Shown here: positions 9,986 to 20,869 of the stretch, piece after piece
How the letters are laid out: each line of letters starts with the position of its first letter
How positions within the stretch are numbered: position 1 is the first letter of the stretch
Assembly: GCF_003574655.1 (NCBI RefSeq)
Contig: NZ_QNUM01000003.1
Coordinates: 186,001 to 250,000, forward strand
Length of the DNA: 64,000 nucleotides
Direction: 5' to 3'
Source of the DNA: Cohaesibacter haloalkalitolerans
GTDB lineage: Bacteria; Pseudomonadota; Alphaproteobacteria; Rhizobiales; Cohaesibacteraceae
Notes under the pieces: model-generated
Told to the model about the DNA's origin: nothing
Seen by the model: the letters and a program-made list of their open reading frames with translations, nothing else
Database searches by the model: none
Translations under genes and position numbers: made by a program

Positions 9986-10573
9986 ATGCAGCCCAACAAG
10001 AAAATCGGCCTTGTGGTAACCGGCGCCTCCGGCTCGCTTCTCGGCCTTTTTGCCATGAAGCAGCTCAACGCCCTCAAGGACCAAGGCGCAGCAATTGAGA
10101 CCCATCTGATCATCACCGCTGGCGGCGACACCACCGCCCGGCTGGAGCTGACGGAAGATCAACGTCAGGAACTGGAAGCCGGGGCCGACCATTGCCACAA
10201 TGACCACGATCTGTCGGCTTCCATCGCCTCAGGCTCCAATCCGCTGGACGGTCTGCTGTTTGCCCCCTGCTCCATCCGCAGCCTTGCCGCCATCGCCTAT
10301 TGCCAGACGGACCGCCTATCGATCCGCGCTGCTGACGTGATGCTCAAGGAACGCCGCAAGCTGGTGCTCGCAGTACGCGAAACCCCGCTGCATCTGGGCC
10401 ACATACAGGCCATGGAACAGGTAACCCGCATGGGCGGCATCATCGCACCACCGGTACCGGCTTTCTACCTCAAACCGGCAAGTTTGGAAGAAATGATCGA
10501 ACAGAGCGCCACCCGCCTTCTCTCGCAATTCGACCTCGACGTTTCCCCCATTCTGCAGCGCTGGCGGGCCTGA
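9986..10573 (+). CDS. ubiX: Flavin prenyltransferase UbiX
   Basis: UbiX attaches a dimethylallyl group to FMN to make the prenyl-FMN cofactor of UbiD. The 195-residue protein has the N-terminal flavodoxin-like G-A-S-G motif (VVTGASGSLLG), the central P-C-S-I-R-S-L-A-A-I-A segment (usually P-C-S-M-x-T-L-A-x-I), and the L-K-E-R-R-K-L-V-L-A-V-R-E-T-P-L motif. It is 24 bases downstream of ubiD and probably co-transcribed. Confidence 0.95.
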   Translation: MQPNKKIGLVVTGASGSLLGLFAMKQLNALKDQGAAIETHLIITAGGDTTARLELTEDQRQELEAGADHCHNDHDLSASIASGSNPLDGLLFAPCSIRSLAAIAYCQTDRLSIRAADVMLKERRKLVLAVRETPLHLGHIQAMEQVTRMGGIIAPPVPAFYLKPASLEEMIEQSATRLLSQFDLDVSPILQRWRA

Positions 10574-10752
10574 ACCGCAAGAGCCAACCCAACCCCTTCC
10601 GGGTTCCGCCAGCCCTTTCGCCGACGTCCCGCCATGGGCAAAAACGCCAAATGTGCTGAAGAAAAGTACAAAGAGCCTGACAGAGCCCGACCCGTTGGCT
10701 AAGCTCCCATCAGGGAAAATCAGAGGCAACCAACGGGAACAGGGGTCACGGG

Positions 10753-11079
10753 ATGCTGCTATTGCGACTGTTCGGGGTAACACTGGTCGGCTTCTGGCGC
10801 CTGATCATCGGCATCATTTTTGGCACCATCCTCTACATCTACTGCTTCCTCTATCAGGAACAGATTTACACCGGGGTTCACGCCTTCTCCCGTGTTGCCA
10901 TCGACTGGATCGACCACCAGAGTTACGTCGTGGCCTATGCCAAATGGTTCGAACTGCTGAAGATTGACGACAAACTGTCCTTCGCGCTCTATGTGTTGTT
11001 TGGCCGTCTGGCATGGATGCTGATGGAGACCATCGCACGCCAGACCATCGCGCGGATTTCAGGCACAGCCAGATCCTGA
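10753..11079 (+). CDS. Small membrane protein of unknown function
   Basis: A 108-residue protein with one or two hydrophobic segments at the N-terminus (about residues 3-33, GFWRLIIGIIFGTILYIY) and an amphipathic remainder containing many aromatics. AGGGG stands about 10 bases before the ATG. I do not recognise the family. It follows ubiX by 179 bases in the same direction and could be co-transcribed. Base composition and the hydrophobic pattern favour a real gene, but no domain supports it. Confidence 0.55.
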   Translation: MLLLRLFGVTLVGFWRLIIGIIFGTILYIYCFLYQEQIYTGVHAFSRVAIDWIDHQSYVVAYAKWFELLKIDDKLSFALYVLFGRLAWMLMETIARQTIARISGTARS

Positions 11080-11631
11080 AATCCTACTGAAGTCCCCCGC
11101 CAGACCAGTCCGTTCAAGGCCAACCCCGACCTTCCAAGATCCACAATTCCCCTCCCGCGCATCCCTCAGCGGCGCCAGACAAAGCGCACGCCTTACCTTT
11201 CGCTCATCGCTTACTCGCATGAACAACAGTGTAACCTCACTGCCTTCATGCGATTCAACTGGCTGGAATTTCAATTTCCGCAATGATAACAACGGCTTCT
11301 ACATGTCGAATTATATTTCAACTCAAATGAAACAAGTCGTTTCATTTAATAAGTTATTATATTGACAATTGTTCGCAAACACAGACCTCCAGCCACCAAA
11401 AGCAATGTTTGATCAAACGATCAAAGACTGGCGCGACAAATTGTGATGAGCATTGCATCTTGCCATCGCACATCTTTCGCGCTAAACACAGCCTCGGTCG
11501 ACAGTTCACCAAGGCGTCACTGCTTCTCTGAAGAGCTAAACCTGTCACACTGCATGGACCCACACTTATCCCGTGCCATGTCGCAAGAGTGACCACGACT
11601 TACTGAATTCGGCACATGTCGAGGATAAGTC
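11080..11631. other. 552-base intergenic region with an AT-rich core
   Basis: No gene is supported here. Bases 11280-11370 are clearly AT-richer than the surroundings and contain a 9-bp inverted repeat (11325-11347) and a TTGACA at 11362-11367 without an obvious -10 box. The short frame on the minus strand at 11059-11292 is low in coding signal. Confidence 0.5.
11325..11347. promoter_or_regulatory. Inverted repeat AAATGAAAC-N5-GTTTCATTT
   Basis: Perfect 9-bp arms with a 5-base centre in the AT-rich core of the gap. It lies about 15 bases before a TTGACA hexamer, a layout suited to an operator. It could also be an RNA hairpin. Confidence 0.35.
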
Positions 11632-12189
11632 ATGACCAAATCATCGCTTCCGTTTCAGGTTGAAGATATCTCTCAGCTCGCCAAGTCCCTGAAGAAATCC
11701 GCAAGTCAGGGCGACATGCCGCCAAGCCATGTCGAATGGTTGAACATTCTGGCGCGCGCTGCTGGCTTCCGAAACTACCAGCATTTCAAGGCCAATCATG
11801 ACGCAGAAAAGCGCCTGACGACCACGCAAACCATCGAACCAATCGATCACGTCCTGATTGAGCACACCCTGCGCCATATTGACGAAGAGGCCCGGATGGT
11901 ACGCTGGCCCAGCCGCCCTGCCCAGAGAGACCTGTGCCTGTGGTGGCTATGGTCGTTGTTTCCCGCCAATGCGGCTCTCGCCGAGGCTGAGGTCAATGCC
12001 CTGCTCAAGGCACGCAACAGCTTTGAGGACCATGCCCTCCTGCGCAGAGCGTTGGTGGATGGCGGCTTTGTCACGCGCACACCGGACGGAACGGCCTATC
12101 GACGCAAAGAGATGCCGCCAACGGCCACGGCCCGGACGTTTCTGGCATTGATGAAGCAAAAGCGCACCCAGACCGCTCAGCAGCACTGA
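11632..12189 (+). CDS. DUF2087 domain protein
   Basis: A 185-residue protein. The N-terminal half (about 10-55, with the stretch DISQLAKSLKKSA and WLNILARAAGFRNYQHFKAN) resembles a short helical region found in several small alphaproteobacterial proteins. The C-terminal half (about 90-160, with MVRWPSRPAQRDLCLWWLWS, then A-E-V-N-A-L-L, then L-R-R-A-L-V-D-G-G-F-V and the G-T-A-Y-R-R end) matches the DUF2087 pattern, a winged-helix-like domain often found with ArsR/MarR-type regulators. A role in transcription is inference. No catalytic motif is visible. Confidence 0.75.
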   Translation: MTKSSLPFQVEDISQLAKSLKKSASQGDMPPSHVEWLNILARAAGFRNYQHFKANHDAEKRLTTTQTIEPIDHVLIEHTLRHIDEEARMVRWPSRPAQRDLCLWWLWSLFPANAALAEAEVNALLKARNSFEDHALLRRALVDGGFVTRTPDGTAYRRKEMPPTATARTFLALMKQKRTQTAQQH

Positions 12190-12297
12190 CCCATTCCTGA
12201 ACTATTCCGCAGCAGCCCGCGCCGTCATGCCCAGCCTTGTCTGGACAGGGAAGCATGGCGCTTGCGCCCGCTTGCCTATCGATTGAAAGCAGATCTC

Positions 12298-13194
12298 ATG
12301 ACCACCATCGAACCATTCATCATAACCCATCGCCAGATCATGCAGACAGACCTGGGGCCCATCGAATATGCCATCGAGGGAAGCCACACAGGACCAACCC
12401 TTTTGGCCATTCATGGCGGCATGGGCGGAGTCGATCAAGGCACCCTCCTCGCCAAAGCAGCCATAGCACCGGATCACCCCTTCACGACCATCGCCGTCTC
12501 CCGCCCGGGTTATCTCGGCACTCCCCTGCACAACAGGACAACGCCTGCAGAGCAGGCTGATCTCCTTGCTCTCCTCCTCGACCGACTGGACGTGAAGCGA
12601 GCGACCGTAGTGGCAATTTCGGCCGGAGGTCCGTCCGCAATCGAGTTCGCCGCGCGACATCCGGAGCGGTGTCAGGCCCTCATCCTCATTTCCTGTTGCA
12701 TGAAGGCACTGCCGGTCAACCGCTCAATCCTTGCGCGCCTTGCTCTCTTCAGGCTCGTGGCCCGATCGCACCTCTTCGTGAACTGGATGCGAAAAAAGGC
12801 GATGAATGACCAGGAGCGGATGGCGCGCAGATCGATTCCAGACCCCGAACTGTTACGGGCAACCATCAAGAACAGGGAGGCATGGCACCTGATGCAGGCC
12901 CTGCAATCAAGCCTGTTTCAGGAGATGGCCGCGAGACTGCCTGGCACCATCAATGACACAAGGCTATTTGCCCGAAGCAGACCCATCCCCTTTTCCGCCA
13001 TCCAATGCCCCACGCTGATCATTCACGGCAACAGGGATACCGTTGTTCCCTTCGACCATGCAGAGACGGCAGCGAAAAACATCGCCGGAGCAAGGCTAAT
13101 CACACAGGAAAATGCCGGGCACGTTGCCCTCTTCAGCCATCTTGAGAGAGTTCGTCGGTCCATCAATCAATTCATGACCGAGCTTGCGCCGTGA
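12298..13194 (+). CDS. Alpha/beta-fold hydrolase
   Basis: A 298-residue hydrolase with the oxyanion motif H-G-G (39-41), the nucleophile elbow A-I-S-A-G (S109; the first Gly of G-x-S-x-G is Ala), an acid in H-G-N-R-D-T-V-V-P and the catalytic His in E-N-A-G-H-V-A. The fold and triad are clear; the substrate is not. I chose the ATG at 12298 rather than a TTG at 12262. It follows the DUF2087 gene by 108 bases in the same direction. No signal peptide is present, so the protein is probably cytoplasmic. Confidence 0.85.
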   Translation: MTTIEPFIITHRQIMQTDLGPIEYAIEGSHTGPTLLAIHGGMGGVDQGTLLAKAAIAPDHPFTTIAVSRPGYLGTPLHNRTTPAEQADLLALLLDRLDVKRATVVAISAGGPSAIEFAARHPERCQALILISCCMKALPVNRSILARLALFRLVARSHLFVNWMRKKAMNDQERMARRSIPDPELLRATIKNREAWHLMQALQSSLFQEMAARLPGTINDTRLFARSRPIPFSAIQCPTLIIHGNRDTVVPFDHAETAAKNIAGARLITQENAGHVALFSHLERVRRSINQFMTELAP

Positions 13195-13257
13195 CTAACG
13201 GGGCAGCATGCAAGGCCGGAGAAAACAAGCCCTCCCCGGCACCTCTTGCCAGAGCCG

Positions 13258-13608
13258 TTATTCGGCGGGCGCATTCTGCCTGCCGACCGGCAGGAAAACC
13301 GAAGCATTGATCAACTGCCGAACAACCGAAAACCAGTAGAAGAAATAGGCGATACCCAGAGTGATAATTGTAAGCAAAAACCAGATCACCGCATGGCCAA
13401 TAACCTGCCCGATATTGAAATCGACATGGACGCGGGCAAGTTTGACACCCTGACGGTCAACCAGATAGGTCTGGTTCAGCGGCGCCTTGGCCAGATAATA
13501 GGGCGCAAGAAAAGCCGCAAACCCGAAAGTGATGATGCTCAGAAAAATCCAGAGCACGATATGCCCCAGCGCCTCAACCAACTGAAACTCGCATTTGAAA
13601 CCGCTCAT
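13258..13608 (-). CDS. Small membrane protein, DUF6693-like
   Basis: A 116-residue protein with two similar halves, each holding a membrane segment: EALGHIVLWIFLSIITFGFA (about 10-32) and IGQVIGHAVIWFLLTIITLGIAYFFYW (about 66-92). The repeated G-H-x-V/I-x-W-F/I-x-L-x-x-I-T-x-G motif is what I remember of the DUF6693 family; the role is unknown. The ATG at 13608 has GGGTGGG about 8 bases upstream. It converges with the hydrolase gene. Confidence 0.72.
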   Translation of the reverse strand: MSGFKCEFQLVEALGHIVLWIFLSIITFGFAAFLAPYYLAKAPLNQTYLVDRQGVKLARVHVDFNIGQVIGHAVIWFLLTIITLGIAYFFYWFSVVRQLINASVFLPVGRQNAPAE

Positions 13609-13774
13609 GGTCCGTCCCACCCCTTTATTGAAAAGTCACTATCAAACAAAATCAATCAATGCGAACAGACCGTTCCGTCCTGTCCCCGCCATAAATTAAA
13701 CCCTGCCGCACACAAAAACACAACCTAGGGTAAATACCAATTCACAACATCCAACCTATTGCAAAACAAAGAAA

Positions 13775-13803
13775 AACCGGCGCACCGCCATGGTGCGCCG
13801 GTT
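13775..13803 (-). terminator. eno: Intrinsic terminator of eno
   Basis: An 11-bp stem (13775-13785 with 13793-13803) with a 7-base loop. On the minus strand it is followed by a T run (A run 13772-13776 on the plus strand). It lies 45 bases past the eno stop. Confidence 0.85.
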
Positions 13804-13848
13804 TTATAAATTCTTGAGATGAACCGTATGATTCAACCTCTGACGGTC

Positions 13849-15603
<1,755 letters not shown>

Positions 15604-16587
15604 GTGACTGACTTGATAATTACCAACGGCGATCAGGCCGCGGACCTGCTCAAACAGGCCGGGATCGGCGATATGGTCCTGCCCTGGCGCGATGTGTTGC
15701 ACGAAGGGCCGGTGCCCGATGCGGACGACATGCTGTTTGCCAAGATCCGCGCGGCAACGCTGGCCGACGGCCATGTCATGACCAGCGCGCAGATTCAGAA
15801 GGGGATGACCGCGCGGCTGGAGCTGATGCGCAATCATCAGCAGTTCGACCGCATCGCGCTCTGGTTCGAGCATGACCTTTATGATCAACTGCAGATCCTG
15901 CAGGTCCTCGACATGCTGAGCCGCTTCAATCGAATCAACAATGTGACGATCGTTCAGTCTCCGGCCTATCTGGGGATGCAACCGGTCGACAAGCTGGCTC
16001 GGATCGCCGAGTTATCGCTGCCGGTGCTGGATCGCATGTTCGCCTTTGCCTCGCGCACTTGGAAGGCCTATGTCTCCGGCAGCCCCGAAGCCATCAACGA
16101 AATCCGTAAAGACCCCATTCCGGGCTTTCCCTTCATGGGTCAGGCCCTGTTGCGCCTGTTGCAGGAGCTGCCCGGCCCGGATGGTCTCTCACGCACCGAG
16201 CGCCAGATCCTCTATCGTCTCAACCGCGGCGTGAACCGCCCCGGCATGCTGTTTGCTCAGGTACTCAACATGGAAGAAGCCGCGTTCCTTGGAGACTGGA
16301 GCTTCTTCAGGATCCTTTCCAGCCTGCAATTCTGTCCGCGCCCGGTCCTCACGGGCCTGCCGCAGAACTTCAAGCCGCGCATTTTCAAGGACGGAGACCA
16401 GCGCAAGGAATTCATCACCTCACAGCTGCACGTCACCGACTTCGGCAAGCGGCTGCTGGATGGCAAGGCAGACTACATCGCCGAGAACGGCCTGCATCGC
16501 TGGTGGGGCGGAACAGAACTGACCACGGCCAACCACTGGCGCTGGGATGATGAAAGCGGCACCCTCACCCACCACCGGGCCTCCTGA
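15604..16587 (+). CDS. DUF1835 domain protein
   Basis: A 327-residue protein whose N-terminal third (LIITNGDQAADLLKQAGI followed by LPWRDVLHEGPVP) is the DUF1835 signature; the acidic G-D, W-R-D and E-G-P residues are conserved. The middle holds IALWFEHDLYDQLQILQVL, also typical (W-x-G-x-D/H). The C-terminal part (about 210-327) resembles the helical region that usually accompanies DUF1835. Function is unknown; phosphoesterase-like or nucleotide-binding roles are speculation. The GTG at 15604, with AGAGGTG 5 bases upstream, is preferred over a TTG at 15580. Confidence 0.85.
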   Translation: MTDLIITNGDQAADLLKQAGIGDMVLPWRDVLHEGPVPDADDMLFAKIRAATLADGHVMTSAQIQKGMTARLELMRNHQQFDRIALWFEHDLYDQLQILQVLDMLSRFNRINNVTIVQSPAYLGMQPVDKLARIAELSLPVLDRMFAFASRTWKAYVSGSPEAINEIRKDPIPGFPFMGQALLRLLQELPGPDGLSRTERQILYRLNRGVNRPGMLFAQVLNMEEAAFLGDWSFFRILSSLQFCPRPVLTGLPQNFKPRIFKDGDQRKEFITSQLHVTDFGKRLLDGKADYIAENGLHRWWGGTELTTANHWRWDDESGTLTHHRAS

Positions 16588-16611
16588 GCCAACAGTTGCA
16601 GCAGACAATGA

Positions 16612-16644
16612 AAAAGGCGCCTGGGCGAAAGCCCGGCGCCTTTT
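16612..16644. terminator. Bidirectional intrinsic terminator
   Basis: Outer arms AAAAGGCGCC and GGCGCCTTTT, with an inner GGGC-GAAA-GCCC stem capped by a GNRA tetraloop. It has an A run on one side and a T run on the other and lies between two convergent genes (DUF1835 gene and a small membrane protein gene). Confidence 0.88.
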
Positions 16645-16668
16645 CCTCACCACCGTTCTGGACGGCTG

Positions 16669-16848
16669 TCACCCTCTGGTGACGAATACAAGACTGACAA
16701 GAGAAGAAAATGTCAGGAACAACGCGACCGAAATGATCGCTGCATAGCCCCATGTGGCAATTGCAAATCCCCAGACAGCCAGCAGCAGGATGATGCCGAA
16801 CAACAGGATGTTGCTCAATTTCGTATCTGAAGACTTTACGTCAGCCAT
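16669..16848 (-). CDS. Small two-helix membrane protein
   Basis: A 59-residue protein beginning MADVKSSDTKLSN, followed by two hydrophobic segments (about 13-32 and 36-55). GGAGGG lies 4-9 bases before the ATG at 16848, a strong ribosome binding site, which decides the start over a longer frame to 16911. No family is recognised. The strong binding site and the shared terminator support a real gene. Confidence 0.7.
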   Translation of the reverse strand: MADVKSSDTKLSNILLFGIILLLAVWGFAIATWGYAAIISVALFLTFSSLVSLVFVTRG

Positions 16849-17030
16849 GACTTCCCTCCGTTCAAATTCCCTGGCGCTCCGCCCCATGTCGGGCAGCCGC
16901 TTTTTGTTCACGAGGGGGTATATATGAAATTTTACTTACAAGTCCAGTGACGAAACCATAATTGCGGCAATTTGACACAGATCAAATACCTACACATTCA
17001 GTCACCCGTGAACACGCCCTTCCGGACGCA

Positions 17031-17058
17031 AAGAGCCGGAGCATCCGCCCCGGCTCTT
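17031..17058 (-). terminator. kdsA: Hairpin after kdsA
   Basis: The arms AAGAGCCGG and CCGGCTCTT form a 9-bp stem with a 10-base loop, 58 bases past the kdsA stop. No T run follows, so termination strength is uncertain. Confidence 0.5.
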
Positions 17059-17115
17059 CTCAAACCCTACGCTTCGAATGACTCAGACCAGGCATCGACC
17101 CACTGCCAAACCAAA

Positions 17116-17964
17116 TCATGCCTTGGCGATGGCGTCGAATTTCTGAAGCTGCGCCAGAAGGGCTTCCAGTTCCCTGATCGGCACCATGTTCGGCCCATCG
17201 CTGGGCGCCTTGTCCGGATCTTCGTGGGTCTCGATGAACACACCGGCAACCCCAACGGCCACGGCAGCTCTGGCCAGAACCGGCACGAATTCGCGCTGAC
17301 CGCCCGAAGTTTCGCCCTGTCCGCCCGGCTGCTGCACCGAATGGGTGGCGTCGAAAATGACCGGAGCGCCGGTCTGGGCCATGATCGGCAGACCGCGCAT
17401 GTCTGATACCAGCGTGTTATAGCCAAAGGACGCGCCGCGCTCGGTCAGCATGACATTGGGATTGCCGCTCTCCACAATCTTGGCCGCAACATTCTTCATG
17501 TCCCACGGTGCCAGGAACTGACCTTTCTTGACATTGATGATCGCGCCAGTCTTGGCAGCCGCGATCAACAAATCAGTCTGGCGGCACAGAAACGCCGGAA
17601 TCTGCAGGATGTCGGCAACTTCCGCCACGCCCGCGCATTGTTCAGGCTCGTGAATGTCGGTCACGATCGGGAGACCGTATTTCTCCTTGATCTCGGCAAA
17701 AATCGGCAGTGCCTTGTCAAGACCGATACCGCGAGCCGACTTGAGGCTGGTGCGGTTCGCCTTGTCGAAGGACGACTTGTAGACAATCCCGATGTTGAGA
17801 TTGTCGGAAATCTCCTTGAGTGCGGCTGCCATTTCCAGAGCATGATCCCGGCTTTCCATCTGGCACGGACCGGCCATGATGGACAGTGGCAGATGATTGC
17901 CAAATTGAACAGAGCCTGCTGATACGACACGATTTGGTATGGTCATCGTCAATTTCTCACTCAT
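17116..17964 (-). CDS. kdsA: 3-deoxy-8-phosphooctulonate (KDO-8-P) synthase
   Basis: KdsA condenses phosphoenolpyruvate and arabinose 5-phosphate to KDO-8-phosphate for the inner core of lipopolysaccharide, linking it to the lipid A genes at 49-54 kb. The 282-residue protein shows AGPCQMESRDHALEMA, the YKSSFDKANRTS loop, TDIHEPEQC, LCRQTD, and D-A-T-H-S-V-Q-Q-P-G, all family motifs. The start at 17964 gives normal length. It follows a VOC-family gene by 12 bases in the order pyrG, VOC, kdsA. Confidence 0.96.
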   Translation of the reverse strand: MSEKLTMTIPNRVVSAGSVQFGNHLPLSIMAGPCQMESRDHALEMAAALKEISDNLNIGIVYKSSFDKANRTSLKSARGIGLDKALPIFAEIKEKYGLPIVTDIHEPEQCAGVAEVADILQIPAFLCRQTDLLIAAAKTGAIINVKKGQFLAPWDMKNVAAKIVESGNPNVMLTERGASFGYNTLVSDMRGLPIMAQTGAPVIFDATHSVQQPGGQGETSGGQREFVPVLARAAVAVGVAGVFIETHEDPDKAPSDGPNMVPIRELEALLAQLQKFDAIAKA

Positions 17965-17976
17965 TATGAAGAACGG

Positions 17977-18852
17977 TTATTCGGACGCCTGACAAAAGAT
18001 CAGGCCAACACCGGCCACGGCTTCCGCCTGCAGGATCACCTCGCCGTTGTGAACGGTATAGGAGAGCCCGGCGTCATCAAGAATGCTGCGGGTGCGATCA
18101 AGATCCACCGCGATCCGCAGGGCAAGGATTCCTCCCTCCTCCGGCATATCATGGGGAATGTCCAGATTGAAGAATGCCTTTATCGCAGATGGCGTCAACA
18201 CTTCAAGATCGCATCCATCCACCTCTATCACCACCCCGGCACTGGTGGAGCGCATGACGCGCTGACCACTGAAACCGCCAAGGAACTCATGGTGGTCAGA
18301 GGGATTATGCGCGACAAAAAGCACCGAGTTCAGATGGCGCGCACCGTTACGATGCGCCTGATAGTTGGCTTTCCAGAACAGTTCAGGGCTGTGCTTGTGC
18401 TGACAGACGAAAAAGCCGGTTTCGACCATCAGTGGGTCTTGCACGAACCCCAGCGCAAAGCCGACTTCCACGAGGCTACCGTCCGGCATCTCTGCCTTGC
18501 GCCCAAAATCAAATGGCGCAAAGGTGCGCAACCCCAGCGTCTGGAACGCCTCAAGGTCCGCAGCCCGGTCACCAGACCGAAGCACCAGCATCGACGCCCC
18601 CTGACGCTTTTCCAAAAATCCCATGTTGAAACGGGGAAAGGAAAAATCGCCAGCCGCCACCTGTGGCATCAGGCGCGCGTCTTCAACGGCCAGCAACTCC
18701 AGAAAGCTGTCGTCCAGTTGGACCAGTGCGTTCTTTGTTCCGAAAGGATGATGCGCAGTTGGCGTGACTGTGAAACCCAGGCTCTCATAAAGCGCCCGTG
18801 CAGCATCCAGATCAGCAACTGCCAATACGATATGATCCACGCCGCGCAGCAT
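17977..18852 (-). CDS. VOC-family (glyoxalase-like) protein
   Basis: A 291-residue protein that starts with MLRGVDHIVLAVADLDAARALYESLGF, a clear vicinal-oxygen-chelate (glyoxalase/bleomycin resistance/dioxygenase) domain entry with a metal-binding His at residue 7. The second half (about 150-290) appears to be another VOC-like module (ARHLNSVLFVAHNPSDHHEFL). This resembles the 'glyoxalase-like domain' proteins that lie between pyrG and kdsA in related genomes as I recall. Substrate unknown. It is probably co-transcribed with kdsA, with which it is separated by 12 bases. Confidence 0.85.
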   Translation of the reverse strand: MLRGVDHIVLAVADLDAARALYESLGFTVTPTAHHPFGTKNALVQLDDSFLELLAVEDARLMPQVAAGDFSFPRFNMGFLEKRQGASMLVLRSGDRAADLEAFQTLGLRTFAPFDFGRKAEMPDGSLVEVGFALGFVQDPLMVETGFFVCQHKHSPELFWKANYQAHRNGARHLNSVLFVAHNPSDHHEFLGGFSGQRVMRSTSAGVVIEVDGCDLEVLTPSAIKAFFNLDIPHDMPEEGGILALRIAVDLDRTRSILDDAGLSYTVHNGEVILQAEAVAGVGLIFCQASE

Positions 18853-18899
18853 GGCCAGTCCTCCCCGGAAGCATGTCTGTTTTCTTGATCATGGAAAAG

Positions 18900-18931
18900 A
18901 CAAGGCGCGAACCGAACCGCTCGCGCCTTGT
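18900..18931 (-). terminator. pyrG: Intrinsic terminator of pyrG
   Basis: An 11-bp stem (ACAAGGCGCGA with TCGCGCCTTGT) and a 10-base loop, 9 bases after the pyrG stop; CTTTTCC follows on the minus strand. It separates pyrG from the VOC-kdsA pair. Confidence 0.75.
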
Positions 18932-18939
18932 TGTTTGTG

Positions 18940-20571
18940 TCAGACCAGACGGCTCTGCTCGACCGCCGCCGCAATAAAGGACTTGAACAGCGGGTGCGGA
19001 GCAAACGGGCGAGACTTCAGCTCAGGATGATACTGAACGCCAATGAACCATGGATGAGTATCAATCTCGACAGTCTCAGGCAGGACGCCATCAGGAGACA
19101 GACCTGCAAAATTAAGACCGCAGGCTTCCAGCTGTTCCTTGTAGTCGATGTTGACTTCATACCTGTGGCGATGGCGCTCATGAATGACGCGCTCGCCGTA
19201 GATCTCGGCAATCTTGGAGCCTTCTGCCAGATGAGCTTCGTAGGAACCAAGACGCATGGTACCGCCAAGATCGCCATCTTGAGACCGAATCTCTTTGGCG
19301 TTCCCCTTGCTCCACTCAGTCATCAGGCCGACAAGATGGTGCCCTTCTGTCGTAAATTCAGAGGAAGTTGCATCCTTGATGCCAGCCAGATTGCGGGCCG
19401 CTTCAATCACCGCCATCTGCATGCCAAAACAGATGCCGAAATACGGAATCTTGTTCTCGCGCGCATATTTGGCAGCAGCGATCTTGCCTTCCGACCCGCG
19501 CTCACCAAAGCCGCCGGGCACCAGAATGCCGTGCACGCCCTCAAGGCGCACAGTCGGATCACTGCCTTCCTCGAAGATATCGGATTCGATCCAGTCGATC
19601 TTGACCTTGACCTTGTTGGCAATGCCACCATGGGTCAGGGCTTCCATCAGCGACTTGTAGGCATCGAGCAGAGAGGTGTATTTGCCCACCACTGCAATGG
19701 TGACTTCCCCTTCCGGATTGTTGATCCGGTCGAGAATGTTCTTCCAGACTTCAAAGTTCGGCTTCGGAGCGCCATCGATACCGAAGGCGGCCAGAACTTC
19801 GCGGTCAAGCCCCTGCTCATGATAGGACAGCGGCACTTCATAGATGTTCTTGACATCGAGTGCCTGAATGACTGCTTCCGGCCGCACGTTGCAGAACAGC
19901 GACAGCTTGCGACGCTCCGATTCCGGAACCGGACGGTCACAGCGCACCATCAGGATGTTTGGCTGAATGCCGATCGACCGCAATTCCTTGACCGAGTGCT
20001 GGGTCGGCTTGGTCTTGAGCTCGCCTGCGCTCGGAATGTAAGGCAGAAGCGTCAGATGGATATAGATCGCCTGCCCGCGAGGCAGTTCGTTGCCCAGCTG
20101 GCGAATGGCTTCGAAGAAAGGCGTTGCCTCGATGTCGCCCACAGTGCCGCCGATTTCGCACAGAACGAAATCATAGTCTTCGTTGCCATCCAGAATGAAG
20201 GCCTTGATCTCATCGGTCACATGAGGAATGACCTGCACGGTCCCGCCGAGATAGTCGCCGCGGCGTTCCTTGGTGATGATGTTCTGATAGATCTGCCCGG
20301 TCGTGATGTTGTCCTTCTTGTTGGAAGGACGACCGGTGAACCGTTCGTAATGCCCCAGATCCAGGTCCGTTTCCGCACCATCATCGGTAACGAAGCACTC
20401 CCCATGCTGATAGGGAGACATCGTGCCGGGATCGACATTGAGATAGGGATCGAGTTTGCGCAGCCTAACTGAATAGCCGCGCGCCTGTAGAGCCGCCCCA
20501 AGAGCCGCAGACGCAAGCCCTTTGCCGAGCGAGGACACCACACCGCCAGTAATGAAAATATATCGCGCCAT
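18940..20571 (-). CDS. pyrG: CTP synthase
   Basis: PyrG aminates UTP to CTP with glutamine and ATP. The 543-residue protein starts with [19 protein letters not shown], the synthetase P-loop, and ends with a class I glutamine amidotransferase domain: nucleophile Cys in F-G-I-C-F-G-M-Q and the His/Glu pair in [16 protein letters not shown], which binds the nucleotide, is also visible. Length is standard. It lies 298 bases downstream of secG. Confidence 0.97.
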   Translation of the reverse strand: MARYIFITGGVVSSLGKGLASAALGAALQARGYSVRLRKLDPYLNVDPGTMSPYQHGECFVTDDGAETDLDLGHYERFTGRPSNKKDNITTGQIYQNIITKERRGDYLGGTVQVIPHVTDEIKAFILDGNEDYDFVLCEIGGTVGDIEATPFFEAIRQLGNELPRGQAIYIHLTLLPYIPSAGELKTKPTQHSVKELRSIGIQPNILMVRCDRPVPESERRKLSLFCNVRPEAVIQALDVKNIYEVPLSYHEQGLDREVLAAFGIDGAPKPNFEVWKNILDRINNPEGEVTIAVVGKYTSLLDAYKSLMEALTHGGIANKVKVKIDWIESDIFEEGSDPTVRLEGVHGILVPGGFGERGSEGKIAAAKYARENKIPYFGICFGMQMAVIEAARNLAGIKDATSSEFTTEGHHLVGLMTEWSKGNAKEIRSQDGDLGGTMRLGSYEAHLAEGSKIAEIYGERVIHERHRHRYEVNIDYKEQLEACGLNFAGLSPDGVLPETVEIDTHPWFIGVQYHPELKSRPFAPHPLFKSFIAAAVEQSRLV

Positions 20572-20791
20572 GGAACTTTAAGTTACTTCCCTTTGTATCG
20601 ATTCGCCAAGCAAATCGTCTCGGTTCCAACAACTAAAGCAGCGCTCACCCGAGAGGATCAGGCAAGCATCACTTCCTGTCTTTTTGGTACATCCCTGCCC
20701 ATAAAAATGGATCGAAACACAAGGATATACCTGAGGTTCGGGCTTTCGCCCACTATTTCATGATCGGCGCGTTTACGCCACACATAAAAGA

Positions 20792-20824
20792 AACCGGCCC
20801 TCGCATAATCGGCAAGGGCCGGTT
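20792..20824 (-). terminator. secG: Intrinsic terminator of secG
   Basis: Arms AACCGGCCCT and AGGGCCGGTT with a 13-base loop, 46 bases past the secG stop. The minus strand continues with TTTCTTTTATG, a T-rich tail. Confidence 0.75.
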
Positions 20825-20869
20825 GAAATCGCAGAACAATTACCGGAGGGAGGTCGGGCCTCCTCGGAA

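Noticed and set aside
18928-20472. 514-codon open frame opposite pyrG
   Set aside because: Antisense shadow; pyrG is unmistakable on the other strand.
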